64,000 nucleotides of DNA. It comes from Panagrolaimus kolymaensis. Lineage: Eukaryota > Nematoda > Chromadorea > Rhabditida > Panagrolaimidae. Under the pieces are notes generated by a model that searched no databases, was not told the DNA's origin, and worked only from the letters and a program-made list of their open reading frames with translations. Positions 51,503 through 63,826 of the stretch are shown piece after piece; position 1 is the first letter of the stretch; each line of letters opens with the position of its first letter. The position numbers and the translations under genes were made by a program. The stretch spans positions 3,658,001 through 3,722,000 of the forward strand of contig JAJQJQ010000020.1 of assembly GCA_028622995.1 (NCBI GenBank). The letters run 5' to 3'.

Positions 51503-53002
51503 TTAACATTTATTTTCAACATAATTTTGTTTAATACTCATTATTTCATTTATCCAATATCTGAGCCATAATTTTGGTCTGCTAAAATTTTTAAGCTTGT
51601 CCTTTTGGAATTTTCTCAAATTTTCTTCTGTTACTTCATTCCAATTATTTACAACCATAATCGGCATATTTTCATATAAAGAAAGTAATTCACTTTTCAA
51701 TACGATTGGCACTGAACCCATAATTAAAGCTTCCCATGTTCGATGACAATCAATGCCATTTCCTAAAATCACAAAAAAAAATGTTGAAAAAATTTAAGAA
51801 TTTCAAAAAAGAAATAATTTGAATAATTTTCTTTTTTCACAAACCTGGTGGACTCAGAACAAATTGAGAATTACCCATATTTTCTAAATAATTTTTCCAT
51901 TTAATTCGATTTTCCACAAATAAAACATTGAAATTATTTCCAAATATATTTTTAAAATATTTCTTTGTTTTTTCACGACTTTTATTTGTTTTTGGTGAAA
52001 AATTTATATATAATAAATTTTTTCGATTATAATATGGAATTGGATTTCGAGCTAGTTCTTGTATGGTAGTAAACTTTTCTCCACGTTGCGCTACCACTCC
52101 AATTGGCAAAGGTTTGAGTTTAGGGTGTCTGAAAAAAAAATTTACTTTATAAAAATCACAAATTAATGGAAATTCAAGGTTGCTTTTTTATTAATATTTT
52201 TGCAACATATTTTTAAATCTTTAAAAGTTACAGAAAATATCGATCTCGAATTGAGAAAAAAAATTTATTTTAATTTTAATATTTTCATTTCAGAATTTTT
52301 TTTTTAAATTTTTTTTCTCAATTTTTTTTAGTAAACTTCTCGAAAACTTACTTGGCAATAATATTTTCAGCAAACCATACAATGATTTTAGGGTCATCCA
52401 ACATTTTTAATTGTTGAGGCGTTCCAACAGAATAATCACTTTCATGAGTAATTAAAATATATGGATGCTTAATTTTTGGATGATAAATATCAAAAAAATT
52501 TGTAATATAATCAGTTTTAATATAAATTAAATCTCCACATTTTATTGAATTTGTTGGAATTGCATTGTCGCCGTTGTTGTTGCTTTTGATTGGAGTATTC
52601 CATCGAAAATCAGATAAATTTCCAAAAATATGTTTAAATTTATAATCACTTGAAATAAATGGTAATCCAAAGAAATATTTATCGGTGAGATTAAATTTAT
52701 TTTTTAGTTTTTCATAGTCAAAATTAAATTTTCTTTCATTCTCAGACATTATTGATAAATCAAAGGCGCTTTGAGAATCTAAAAAAAAGTGTGAAAAAAT
52801 ATGCAAATTAAAAAAAAAGGCTTTTTGTTTAGATAATTTTAAAAATACTTTTTTATTTTAATTCCTTACCTTCTAATTTCAATTTCAAATTAACTGAAAT
52901 TGGATTTTGAATACTTTCGCCTAATTTAAAATTAAATAAATTTATGCATAACAAACCAGCGCAAACTAAACATAAAATTAATAAATATTTTAATGAAAAC
53001 AT
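51503..53002 (-). CDS. Exostosin-like (GT47-type) type II membrane glycosyltransferase
   Basis: Four exons (52870-53002, 52352-52778, 51845-52128, 51503-51762) encode 367 residues. After a 4-residue cytoplasmic start comes one membrane anchor (KYLLILCLVCAGLLCINLF), giving Golgi type II topology. The C-terminal half carries the exostosin-like signature: NLLYINFSPKT, then SQFVLSPPGNGIDCHRTWEA, then LIMGSVPIVLK and LWLRYWINEI. The acidic and Cys residues of GIDCHRTWE are the family's donor-binding region. The acceptor sugar is not predictable. This compact family is patchily distributed across protists, fungi and a few animals, so horizontal acquisition is possible, but codon usage looks as AT-rich as in the neighbours and there are four introns. 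Confidence 0.72.
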
Positions 53003-54127
53003 TTTATATTATAATTTTTTCGCTTCACATATTTACTTAGTTTTTTAATAATAAAAAAATATACACACAGAACTTTGGTATTCATCGAAAATTCGATAAA
53101 TGTGCATTTTCATTTTGGAGGAAAAAACTGAGTTTATTTGTTTGCATTTAAAAAAATATATGTTCGTTGTAGCCATAGCATTCTCATAGAAACTTTTTAC
53201 GAAAAGCTTGCTTTTATGGGCTTGCTGAAATAAAAAGATAGTTGTAAAAAAAAGCATTAATATTTGCATTTATGAATGATTCATTTACTATTAACTGACG
53301 GTAATAAAAATGGGTGTGTCGTGATTAGAAAAATGCTTCGTTGATAAAAACAATAAAAAAAATTAGTTATTAGAACTTATCAATAAAAATCTTGAAAGTT
53401 CGCAAACTTTTCCATTCCTTTATTTATAATAGGTAAAAAAAATAAAGCAAAATATAAGAAAATTTGGAATTGGCATGTTATTGTTTTCAAAAGGTTTAAA
53501 TAATAAGATTTTCTTTAAAAAGTAATAAGGTTATGGATTTCATAGTAGTTTTTAAGCCCACAAAAAATAAAAATATTGTTTTTGAATAACTCTTCCATTT
53601 TGCTTTACGTATTTTTCTTTATTTAGGATTACAAACTAAAAAAAGTTACACCAAAGTCGTCAAAAATTTTATGTAACAACAAAAACATAAAAACTATTTG
53701 AATTCGCATTTATTTATAAAAGCAAGAATTATAGCAGAAAGGTATGAAATAAAATAAATGGGGTATTCGAAATATTATTACAAAGATCAATAAATCAATC
53801 CCATTCTTAAACACGACGACTATGTTTACCATTAACAATAAAAACTTATTAGTTTGACATCAATTATTTAAATGCCCATTAAATTTTGAAACGAAAAAAG
53901 AAAGAAAAAAGTCTTCGAAATTTTTATAAAAAAAATCTGCCAAACACTCAAACAAAATTATTCCTATGATTTTTTGCGCAACAAATCAATCTTCTTTTTT
54001 TTTAAAGTTCAAAGCCAAATATAATAAACCACAACTTTGTTGATTGTTTGTGACCTTCCGCGTTTCATTAATTTTCGCTTAAGCTTTTTATAAACATTAC
54101 ATAATTTTGTCAAACTTTTTAGTAAAC
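53003..54127. other. Intergenic DNA between divergent glycosyltransferase and F-box-like gene
   Basis: AT-rich with no coding signal. An acceptor (CTTTTTAG, ending 54122) lies 5 nt before the F-box-like ATG and probably receives a spliced leader. The apparent upstream extension of that frame uses TTG and is discarded. Confidence 0.5.
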
Positions 54128-55977
54128 ATGGGTGAAAGAATTTCTTTTAATCTTTCAAACTTTGCTCAACAAGAATTTCCATTTTCTCTAAAGCTCATCG
54201 AATACATCAACTTAGAATCTGATGCTGAGGTTAAACAAATGCTGGATCGAACGTGCAAATATTTTTTCGCAAATGCTCCATTTCTCATCCTGGATACCAT
54301 GGAAACTTCTCAGTGGAAAAAACGTATTGAAAACGAACAGTATGATGGATGCATGGATTTTATGGAAAATTATGAGCTCGAGAGGTTTTTGGAAAAAGTC
54401 AAGTTCATTTGGATTACTAAGAAAATAGATGTAAAGGCTCGTTATTACCTTGATATCACATTTCCCGCTAAAATTCGTCGATGCGACGCTTCTGAAATTT
54501 CTGTTCTTAATTGTCAAATTGACTTAAATGGGTTGAAATATCTAACAAAATCTGGAAATGTGGAATATTTGGAATTGAGCTTTTCAATCTTTTCTGGTCT
54601 TGATACGTCTCCTGTACCTTTAGAAGATGTTTTATCTTTGGTTCCAACTGCTCGAGTTATAAAGTAATAAACTTTTTTGCATGTTTCTAGCTCACAACTT
54701 GCCTTAATTTCTGTTTTTTTAGGATGATCAATTGCCATATTACTCGTCAAACAATGAAAAAGCTACTTGCTATTCCATGGAAAAACAAAATTACTGAATT
54801 AAGCCTGAGAAATGTCGATAGTTCTTTGAATGCTAATTGGTTCTTCACATTTGTCAAAGTAAGCCTTTTCCTGGTTAATAACTTTTATGAGTATAATATT
54901 TTAGAAACATCTTGATTCTGAAGCTAAAATCCACGTCAATTTCAACTTTGAAGATAACTCTTTTAAAAAACGGTACAATCAAAAAGTTCTTGAATCTGGT
55001 GAAAAGATGCCGATGTTTGAAATTGATGCTCCCCCTGCTCATTTGAAAATGTGGCCTGAAGATGAACCAAAGAAAATTACATTCAATGATGATGATGCTG
55101 AACGACAATATACTGCGTTTCCATATCCTCACATGTGTTACATTCGAGAAAATGCCGAGGCTGAAACATGGAAAAAGTTTGAAAGAACCTGCAAATTCTA
55201 TTATCCAAGAAACCCCTACTTTATGGTTGATGATTTCAGTGCTTGTAGTGATGGAAAAATCTCACTTATGGTTGATGAGAAGAGGTATATGTTCGAAAAT
55301 TACGAAGAAGTTAAAAAAGTTGGCAAACCTCTTTGGATCACAAATTCTATTGATATTTCTTATGATAGTGATTTTGATCATACATACTCTAATCGAATTC
55401 ATGCTTCAAAAATTTTTATTGCTCATCTTGCTATTCAAAAGAACTTGCTTATTTCTCTTACAAAATATGGATTAGTAAAAGATTGGAATTCATATTACAG
55501 TCGCATCGTATATGATAATGAAAGAGTTATTTCTCTCAATGAATTGTTGATCCATCTTCCGAATGCAGAAAGTATCAGGTATGTTTTTTCTTTTTATTTT
55601 TTGTTGTTTGTTAAAAGTCTTGATTTTAGGGCAACTGTCTGTGGAATCAACTATCAAAATGCTATCGAATCTGCTTCACTTCCTCAACGAAACAAAATCA
55701 AATATCTTAAACTTGGATTTATTTTTCAACCAATTCATGCTCATCAACTTTATGATATTCTTACAGTAAGATTTTAGCCATTTTGTTGCATTTACTAATA
55801 AGTTTATAATTTTTCTAGGAAATTCTTGCTCCTATAGCTACCGTTAAACTTGATTTACAAGAATTTGAAAATGAAATGGATGTTCCACAATTCCAAACTG
55901 ATCTCAAAGCAAAATTGGATACTTGGAAGCCACAAATTGAAAGGCCAACTGTTAGAATTTATGTTGCTCTTATTTAA
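54128..55977 (+). CDS. Nematode F-box-like/LRR-like protein with tandem internal duplication
   Basis: Five exons (54128-54663, 54723-54858, 54905-55578, 55630-55765, 55819-55977) encode 546 residues. Residues about 8-290 and 305-546 are two copies of one module. RTCKYFF with FLILD in the first matches RTCKFYYPRN with YFMVDD in the second. FIWITKKIDV matches LWITNSIDIS, SLVPTARVI matches IHLPNAESI, and KNKITELSL matches RNKIKYLKL. Exons 2 and 4 are both 136 nt with identical phases, so the gene structure was duplicated too. The SLKLIEYINLESDAEVKQML start resembles expanded F-box-associated families of Panagrolaimus-type nematodes (from memory). A role as an SCF ubiquitin-ligase adaptor is only a family-level guess. 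Confidence 0.75.
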
Positions 55978-56103
55978 TTATTTTCTGATTATTTAGTTCT
56001 GAAAAATAAATATTATTATTAGAAGCTTTATTGTTTTTAGTTTTGTTTGTTTGTATGCTTTTTGTTATTCAAATGAACCCCAACATTCCATGATAAAACT
56101 TAC
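55978..56103. other. 3' flank of the F-box-like gene
   Basis: A poly(A) signal AATAAA lies near 56004. Nothing else is seen. Confidence 0.4.
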
Positions 56104-56560
56104 CTCGTCATGTTTAGATTCCCATATATTATATTCTTCATTGTTCATAACATTCATTACCATACAAAGAGTTCGAAGGCCATTTCTTGAATACCTAAAT
56201 AAATCCATCTCTCATAAACTCACGCTTTAATTTCTTTACATAAAAAATTATTAGCTTGTAAAAGCAGTAAATTTTATGGATAAAAAGTTTTTAAAAAAAG
56301 CATATAAAAGAAAGTTGGAAGTGGATTGGCAAAAAATGGTGCTCTTTGACGCTGTTTGTTATGTTTCAGATTTTACCTGTATTAATAAAAGTTCCTCGAA
56401 TAAATGCTGTATTCCTTAATTTAGAACCTCGAATAATAATATTATCTTTTGTTATTCGATCATATTCACCCTGAATAAAATTAAGCCTTGCATCTAGAGG
56501 ATTGCAACAAACTTTCATCTTTGATACATAAATCTCGACGTTTTGGAATTACTGAACGCT
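56104..56560 (-). pseudogene. P4-ATPase (phospholipid flippase) exon relics
   Basis: Two minus-strand exon remnants have the wording of P4-type ATPases. 56377-56560 reads VCCNPLDARLNFIQGEYDRI then DNIIIRGSKLRNTAFIRG, matching the N-terminal actuator-domain region (family form LLRGxxLRNT). 56104-56194 reads YSRNGLRTLCMVMNVM then EEYNIWESKHDE, matching the nucleotide-binding-domain GLRTL motif and the following helix. Both keep GT donors, and the second keeps an acceptor. About 300 residues that should separate them, including the phosphorylated DKTGT site, are absent, and nothing continues on either side. The order on the strand is correct, so this is a collapsed gene copy. Confidence 0.7.
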
Positions 56561-56899
56561 GCTGCTTAAGATTGCTTTCACCATCAAGGTTTGAAGTTTC
56601 CAAACAAAAGCCAAAAAAAAAAGTTAAGGAAAGAGGCTGACTTTAAAAAACTTTTTGAATATTGAGTTTTAAAATTATAAAACCAAAAAATAATTTTTTT
56701 GTTACAAAATAATTTAGTCATCAAGTCATTTATTTATTTACACGTCCGTCGTCATTTTTGTTTTAAATGCATGAATCCAAAAAAGGCAAATGGTTTTAGG
56801 TATAATTATTCCAAAGTTTTAAAAGGTAATCGTATCGATCTTTCTATTTATTTAAGATGGGAGGTTTCTTGTTTTTGGTTTTGTTTTTTTGTGTAATAT
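56561..56899. other. Non-coding DNA
   Basis: AT-rich, presumably including the 3' UTR of the ShKT gene on the minus strand. No gene is seen. Confidence 0.4.
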
Positions 56900-57744
56900 T
56901 TAACATAATCCACAACTATGTCCACAATATTGTTGTTTTTGGGCTGCAGTGTAAAAAGTATTGCTGCAGAATCCATTTGCAACCCAAGTACCACAACTGG
57001 CATTGGTATCAGTACAGCTGCTAATTCCAGATGATGCTGAACTTCCACACCGTCCACAAGTGTTAGGGCATTTTTGAGTCATAAGAGTATAGTAAACACT
57101 ATTGTTACAAAGTCCAGAATTGGTGGAACAGTTAGTAGCGATATCACTGCAGGTAGCTGCGGGTGAAGTTGTTACAGAACTGCATGTTCCACATGTTCTT
57201 GCGCAATTAGTTAGCATGTATTGGTAGAAATTGACATTTTCACAAAGTCCAACCATATCGTTACAACCGCTAATTGCATCTGAACATGCTCCACCAGCAT
57301 TACAAAGCCCACAAGTGGAAGGACAATATTGAGTCATTGCTGCCGTCCAATTGGCGTTGGTACAAAGTCGGCGGCTAACGGTGCAATTGATTGGTGAAGC
57401 TTAAAATAATAATAATATTTTCACTAAAATTACTAAAATAAAAAAATATCTAAAAATCTCACGCTTTGCATCATCACAATCATATTGAGGTTTTTCACAA
57501 CAAATCCCGCATGTTTTAGCGCATTGTAAAGCTTTATCTTGAAGATCATCATTATCACAATTGGGATTGCGTGAAGTAGATTTGGTTGTTACAGCAGGTC
57601 CAAAAACTGATGCACATGTTGAATCATCTAAATCATCATCACAAAACAAATCGAATCTGCTTTTATATGGAATTTTTTGTGGGGTTGACGTTTTTTGAAT
57701 GAACTCTTTTAGTTCGTGATCATTGTTGCCAAGTACGCAAAAAT
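56900..57744 (-). CDS. Multi-ShKT-domain secreted protein, 5' end unresolved
   Basis: Two exons are clear: 57463-57744 and 56900-57399, joined in frame (DDAK into PSPINCTVS), about 260 residues. At least four six-cysteine ShKT repeats end in the typical CPSTCGLC, CARTCGTC, CPNTCGRC and CGHSCGLC. A further related cysteine block ends CAKTCGICC. Such proteins are secreted and abundant in nematodes; the ShK fold is named for a potassium-channel-blocking peptide, but most nematode members have no demonstrated channel activity. The first exon with a signal peptide was not found. The acceptor before 57744 (TTTAAG) is weak, so the gene may extend further right or be truncated. The C-terminus is exactly the last ShKT cysteine. 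Confidence 0.8.
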
Positions 57745-58332
57745 CTTAAATCTCGCAGATGCATAAACAAAAAAAATTATCTGAACAATATTTCTTTTTT
57801 TCTTCGATGGAGATCATTTTTTTGCTTTACAAATTTTCTGTTACACAAAAGGTAATTGTGCAAGCTTAGTAACTAAGTAAATAATAAATTATTACATACA
57901 ATTTATTTGTTTAAAGCTGAATTACAGGTTCACACGTTTTGCTACCATGTTTGTTGTTTTAATTGGGAATGATGATGTTTGCTTGCATTGTTTACTTCCA
58001 ATAAAAAATACATACATACATGATGGGACAAAATAGCTTATGAGTTGCTTCCGTAAAACAATGATAAAAGTAAACTTTAGGTGACATCGCTTAACCAAAA
58101 AACATTCAAAAACTACAAATTAAAACTATCGCAAATGTCTGTAGTATTACTCCTTCAGAAACAGCAAATAAAGCAATAATTGATGCAATAAAGATTAAAA
58201 CTGTAAGGCTGACTGATGCAAAATTCTAAGTATCTTTAAAGCCATACTATTGACAAAAATAATAAGAAAGGTAAATGCTTTATACAACAACAATCGAAAC
58301 AACACAAAAATAAAAACAAGAAAACAAAAAAT
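57745..58332. other. Interval between ShKT and arrestin genes
   Basis: AT-rich. It should contain the missing 5' exon of the ShKT gene and the arrestin 3' UTR, but no signal-peptide exon with a matching phase was recognised. Confidence 0.4.
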
Positions 58333-59528
58333 TTAATGAGCTTCATCGATTGCTTGAGCTTTTTCTAACTCATAAATAGATCCATTAGTAATTGGAGTTA
58401 AAGATGTTTGAGATTCGGAAAATGTTTCAGAAAAATCATTCATGTAAGCTGGTAATTGAATTTCATGGATAAAGTTGTCGTCGAGTACAATTTGAGAAGT
58501 TAAAACCAAAGAGCGATCAAACCATCCAGTACTTTTAGCTTTAACCTAAAAATGAAAATATAAAGCATCTATGTACAACAACTATGTGCTTAAACAAGAA
58601 AGACAAACTAAGAATGGATGAATAAAACTTACACGAATAAAGTGACAAACTTGGAATAAACTGCTGTTTTGAATCGTAGGAAGACATTCGATGAGTGGAA
58701 TATCTCTCATGTGATGAGAGCGACAAAGTTCAGGTACCTATAAAAAGTTTAATAAAGCAAGGAACTTGTATTAAGGTTAAAACTTACATTGACTTTTTCG
58801 CGGGAAAAATGTGAATGACATGATATTTCACTGAAACCATAACCACTAATCAAACTTGTTTGAGCTATACGAGCAACAGTTAAAATTGAGGTTTCAATAC
58901 ACTTTACTCGCGAAGAACGATCATTTGAAACATTGATGGATAAGTTGGCAACTTCGTCTCGAGCAAACACACGTTTATTGATGGTTACCTAAAAACAACA
59001 GCCAATAAATCAACTATGAAATCATTAATAAAAACATACCAAAACTCGTAAACTCTTGTTTGAAAAGCAAGAGCGTTGTTTATCGATGATCGTTTTTGAC
59101 TTTGAAAGAGTTGAAGCAGGATTCATCTTCGGAGTAACATGGAAAGAAATGGTTTCTCGCTTCTGTTTATTGAACCATCGAAGACCATGAATTTTAGCAG
59201 TAATAGAATATTTGATTGAACCAAAACCTGCATTAAAACTTCGAGGACTTGTTGATGGAAGAATAAAAGAGAATGGAAATTCGTGATGACCAGGAGAAAG
59301 TTCATGGTTGATTTCATGCCATAATATTGTATCAAAGCTAAAATAAACTTCATCAGGAACCATCGAAAAGATAACACGAGCTCGACCACAAGCATGAAGA
59401 GTAATCCTTGATGTTTTCAGTTTTGAAGTTGTTGAAATATTCACTTTTCCAGAAATATTTGAACCAGGCACAAATGTTTGAGTTGAGTCATCAAGTTCGA
59501 TGGAGAAAAGATTTGCGTCGACGGCCAT
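58333..59528 (-). CDS. Arrestin-domain-containing protein (ARRDC type)
   Basis: Four exons (59040-59528, 58788-58988, 58633-58737, 58333-58545) encode 335 residues. The N-domain starts at FSIELDDSTQTFVPGSNISG and includes GHHEFPFSFILPSTSPRSF and SIKYSITAKIHG, the canonical arrestin_N strand pattern. The C-domain follows from VTINKRVFARDEVANLSINV to VKAKSTGWFDRSLVLTSQIV. Many such genes occur in nematodes (arrd family). ARRDC proteins normally recruit Nedd4-type ubiquitin ligases through C-terminal PPxY motifs, but no PPxY is visible in this tail (LPAYMNDFSE), so that function may be lost or indirect. An acceptor-like AAAG precedes the chosen ATG by 9 nt. A longer in-frame start upstream looks like outron sequence. 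Confidence 0.88.
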
Positions 59529-60447
59529 TATATGTTTCTTTGTAAATTCAATTGAAATAAGCAGCAGCAACGAAATCCAAGATAATTCAATTAACAAAAA
59601 GCAGCTATTTTTTCTTCAATAATTTTTTTTGAAACAGCTTCTTTTTTGACTTGCAAATGAAAGAAAGAGTTTGCAATTTTTTTTTGTTGCAAAAAATCAT
59701 TAAAACTTTTAACCCTTTTTGCCAACGGCTACATAAAATCATAGAAGCAGCCAGCCTCTGTTTTTTCCATGTAAAAAATTTCATCATTCAAGCTTTTCAT
59801 CAATGATTATTTTTATGATAGCTTCCTTTTTTTGTGTGATCTGTTTACTTTTACTAATAAAGAAGAAGAAAATTTGCGTAAAAGTTAAGCTGTTTATAGA
59901 GTTTATTAGAAATTTGAGGGGATTATGGAGAAGGTTTTTAGAAATGGAAGGAGAAAATTGGAAGCGGATAAGTTGAATTTAATTTTTTCTAGTTTTGTTT
60001 GAAATAAACAAAAAACTTATTTCTTTAACACATACATTTTGGGTAATGATGACTGCTTGCTTCATCATCTTTGTTCTCCATGAAATTGAATCTTGTAATA
60101 TAAAATATGTCAATCTGTAAAATTCCGGCATCAAATTTGTTAGAAAACCATTAAAGTATACTTTCGAGTTCACATAAAAAAAATTTTTAAAAATATTTTA
60201 TAATAACAATTTTGGCATAAATATGTGTAATCAAAAAAATAATAATAACTTCGCAAACAAAGATACCGGAATGATAAAAAAAACAAGGAACTTCAAATTC
60301 TAGCGCATACAACAAAAATTAATAAGGGAAGGGACTAGGATCGCAATAAAATAATAATAATTTCATCAAATTAATTAATAATAAAAACCCGAACAACGAG
60401 TTATCTCTTATCTCAAAGCATAAAAATTAAGCCGATGATAAATTTTT
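59529..60447. other. Intergenic DNA between arrestin-like and MROH1-like genes
   Basis: AT-rich with no coding signal. It must hold the arrestin promoter or outron and the MROH1-like 3' UTR. Confidence 0.45.
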
Positions 60448-63400
60448 TTATGAAAATGAGTGAAGGCACGAAATGGCTTTGATAGTTGATAATCGAACTT
60501 TAGAAGATGGATCACGAAGAAGTTGAACGAGGGAAGTGAAAACTAAATCTTTGCTTAATGTTCCACGTAAAGCTGGAGTTAATGGTTCTAGAAGATAACC
60601 AGTAAATAAGGCAGCATTGGATCGAATTTGTGCAAATTGACTTTTAAAATAATTTGAACACCCAAGAGCATAAAAATTTAATCGATCTGGAAATGATAGG
60701 ACTAAAATCATTCCAACATCTTTAAGGAATAATGAATATGATGGAGGTGGCTTGGAATTAATTAGCGAATGTGAAACTGTTGTTGTAAAAGAATCCAATG
60801 AAAATAATGGAGCAATTTGAGTTAAAACAACTGCGCAATTCTGAAACAAAAATTTGAGATACTAATCATTCCTAAAAATAAAAGTATGTACCTCTTTAAC
60901 GATATCATCCTCATCATTTAAATGTAATAAAATGGAAACAATATTTTCATGAATATTTTGTTTAAATATATCACATCCACCAACGAGTGAACCAAGTTTA
61001 CCAAATAAACTAAAAGCCACTCCACGTAAGCATGAATTTTCTTTTTCAAAACATGGTCGAAGTTTTAAAAGTAAATTAGATAAAACTTTTAGAATAAATT
61101 CTTTGTCCACTATTGTTACAATTGAATCTAAAGCATATACCGATTCTGCAGCAATTTCATCCTTTCGATCATATGCATCATCCAAACCATTTAAAGCAGC
61201 TTCAAATGCAATTTGAGCATATTTTTGTGCTATAGCATTTCCATTTGGCATGGATGATGCTAAAGTTCCAATTGCTGTATATCCACGAATTGCGAGCTAA
61301 AAACAGTAAAATTTATATTTTATGGATTTTTTAAAAACTTGGAATCGTTGTTGCTTACTTTTCGAACAAGCAAATTTTTATCGGTGACAAATTGCTTTAA
61401 TTCTTCCACAACTTTATCCAATAAACTTTCATCAAATCCTCCATTATCTTTCGTGGGGCAACGAGTAATTAAAGCTGATAAAATTGCAGCGGATGAAATT
61501 CGAAGGAATTTACATGGTGAATTTACATTTCCAATGGATGAAAGCATTAATGAACGCATATATCCTGGATAATGATCACATAAAGATCGACATGCCACAC
61601 CAATCTATAACAATTTTTAAGTTAGAAAATGAAAAAATAGGCATTAAAAAAATTTATAATAATGTGTTTGTATCATGTTTAAAAAATTTCCTAGAATTAT
61701 CTCTGATGTGAGAGTTATAAGAATAAAAATTTCTTAAACTTACAGCCGAAATATATGAATCAGATTGAATTAAATGTGACCATGCTCGTTCACTATTCAT
61801 TGCTTCAATAACATTTTCAGCTTTAATCCTTTGTAATAAAGTTTTTAAACATTCTGCCACTAATGCAGCGGGTGAAGATGAAATACGTTTTAATTCCGCT
61901 GTTATAATTAAAGGATCTTTTTTCTTTTTCATTTGAATACTATTATTGCCACTTGTTTCACTACCATTACTAACTGATGCTGTTGTGGTGGTGGTTGTTG
62001 TACTTTCTCCACTACCACCAATAGAAATGGGATATTGAGCTTCAATAACCGCAGCAAGATTATGAAAGATGCTACCCAAAATTTCTGGAACTCTTTGTTT
62101 TACAACTTCATCATCTTCAACCCATGTTAACATTTGAGTTAAAGCTGAGAAATTAGCGCATAAATTTTGATTTACTAACATAACGATCACGCCACCCGAT
62201 AAATCAACTATATCAAAATGGCTTAAATGTGATTTATTATTTTCAGATGTAGCAGTTGTTGTTGGGACGACAACAGAATCATTGGTTGTTGATAAACAAT
62301 TAAGGGATTCCAAAATTTGATCACATGCTCCTGAGAATTGTGTTGGATTTTTAATTACCATAAATTTCCATGAATCTTTTATTTCATTTGTATATGGAAG
62401 AGGTTGCTTAAGCAATATATCAACAACAGTATTAAGTTGTTCATCAGCAAAATGTGTTAAAGCATTAAGTAAATCATCATATGTTTGGGTGATGGAATGA
62501 ACCAAAGGCAAATTTTCTATTATTGTTGTTACAATTATTTCTGCTTCAGAATGTAATAATTTTCCACGATGTTTAAGAATTATTGAAAGGAGTAAAGCTG
62601 CTGCAGCGGAAACATTATTTTGTTTATCATTCAACATTTTAAATAAAGCAGAAATATATGTTTGAAGTTGAGATTGAGGAAGATGGGCTTCAATTTCATG
62701 TGATATCATTGCGATAGCTTCACGTCCACGAATTGAATCCAATTTTCCATCAAATCCAAGATGGCGTGATTTGAATTCATTTAAATCAAATAAAGGTGGA
62801 TCGGGTCCATCACCAATATCTTCACCAGCTTGTGAGATTTGTCCTTTATGTAAAAATGTTAGTTGAAATGATAGCCATACAGCTTGAAGGGCTAAATGCC
62901 GAACTGAACAAAGGGAATCCACAATTCTTGGAGTGAGCCGAGCCAAAAGCATTGAAAATGGTGGAAAATCCGCTGCATGGCCAATAGTTAAATCGGTTGC
63001 ATATTTCCAATATAATCGCAAAACTAATACTGTGACTTCAATGGATCGAATTCGTTCATAATCAGCATTGGAACCAAAATAATTTGTAAATATCTGAAGA
63101 AAAAATAAAGACTGTTAGAGTAACAAAAACATATCTGTTTTTCCCTCAAAACTTTTTTGAAAGTAAAAAAATTGGGAGTCAAGCAGCGTAAAAGAAAATG
63201 GTGGTTCTTTAATTTAAAAATGGAAAGTAAAAGTTTTAGTGATTTTGGGATTAAAAAAACTCATAAAACTTGTGAACCCAATACACATACATACCTTTAA
63301 CATTGTGCAAACAGTATCAACAACAGGTTTTTTCTTAATCATTTGGGCTATAGCATTACGATATTCTGAAACTGTGGCATCCATCGTTGTTGAAGATTCA

Positions 63401-63826
63401 TCATTATCTATCTATAAAATTTTTTAATGTTCGTTAACCACATTTTTGAGAAATGATAAAAAAAGACTAACAGTTTTTAATCCAGATTTTTCTCTACAAA
63501 TTGTTAAAATATGTTTTGATAAAACAGTAGCTAAATCTCGAAGTTCATTATCACTTAATGGAGGTTCTAAACAAACTAAAGATGTGGTGGCTCGACATGC
63601 ATATAATCGAATCCAATTTGATAATGATTCAGGTTCTTCTTGATTTACATATTCCTATAAAAAATGGCAACTATGTTTATAAAATTAAGGAATTCCAGAA
63701 GCAAACCTTAACATAACTAAGCATTTCATAACGAGCATCAAAACGATAATCATTAGTTAATCGAAGAACGGATTGTCCTATCATATGAATAGCTTCAAGA
63801 TGGGCTTCACGAACTACAACATCATT
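60448..63826 (-). CDS. MROH1-like maestro HEAT-repeat protein, C-terminal part (runs off the window)
   Basis: Seven in-frame exons (63707-63826, 63472-63654, 63295-63411, 61744-63093, 61359-61604, 60892-61296, 60448-60840) encode the last 937 residues, all helical repeats. Recognisable wording includes VSAAAALLLSIILKHRGKLL, then LLKQPLPYTNEIKDSWKFMV, the pattern of the maestro (MROH) family where each block ends in qPLPxxxxxxWkxl, and near the C-terminus KVRLSTIKAISCLHS. The large exon contains a low-complexity Thr/Ser insert (STTTTTTTASVSNGSE). MROH1 has been linked to lysosome/autophagosome-related actin anchoring in mammals; its role in worms is not inferable. No start codon is in the window, and 63827-64000 reads as intron. 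The gene continues past the right edge. Confidence 0.72.

Noticed and set aside
54107..54127. Upstream extension of the F-box-like frame
   Set aside because: It starts with TTG and spans the acceptor TTTTTAG; the ATG at 54128 directly after the acceptor is the better start.
59529..59597. N-terminal hydrophobic extension of the arrestin-like protein (signal-peptide look)
   Set aside because: Arrestin-domain proteins are cytosolic; the stretch is T-rich outron-like sequence before an acceptor-like AAAG and the MAVDANLFSIELDD start fits the family.
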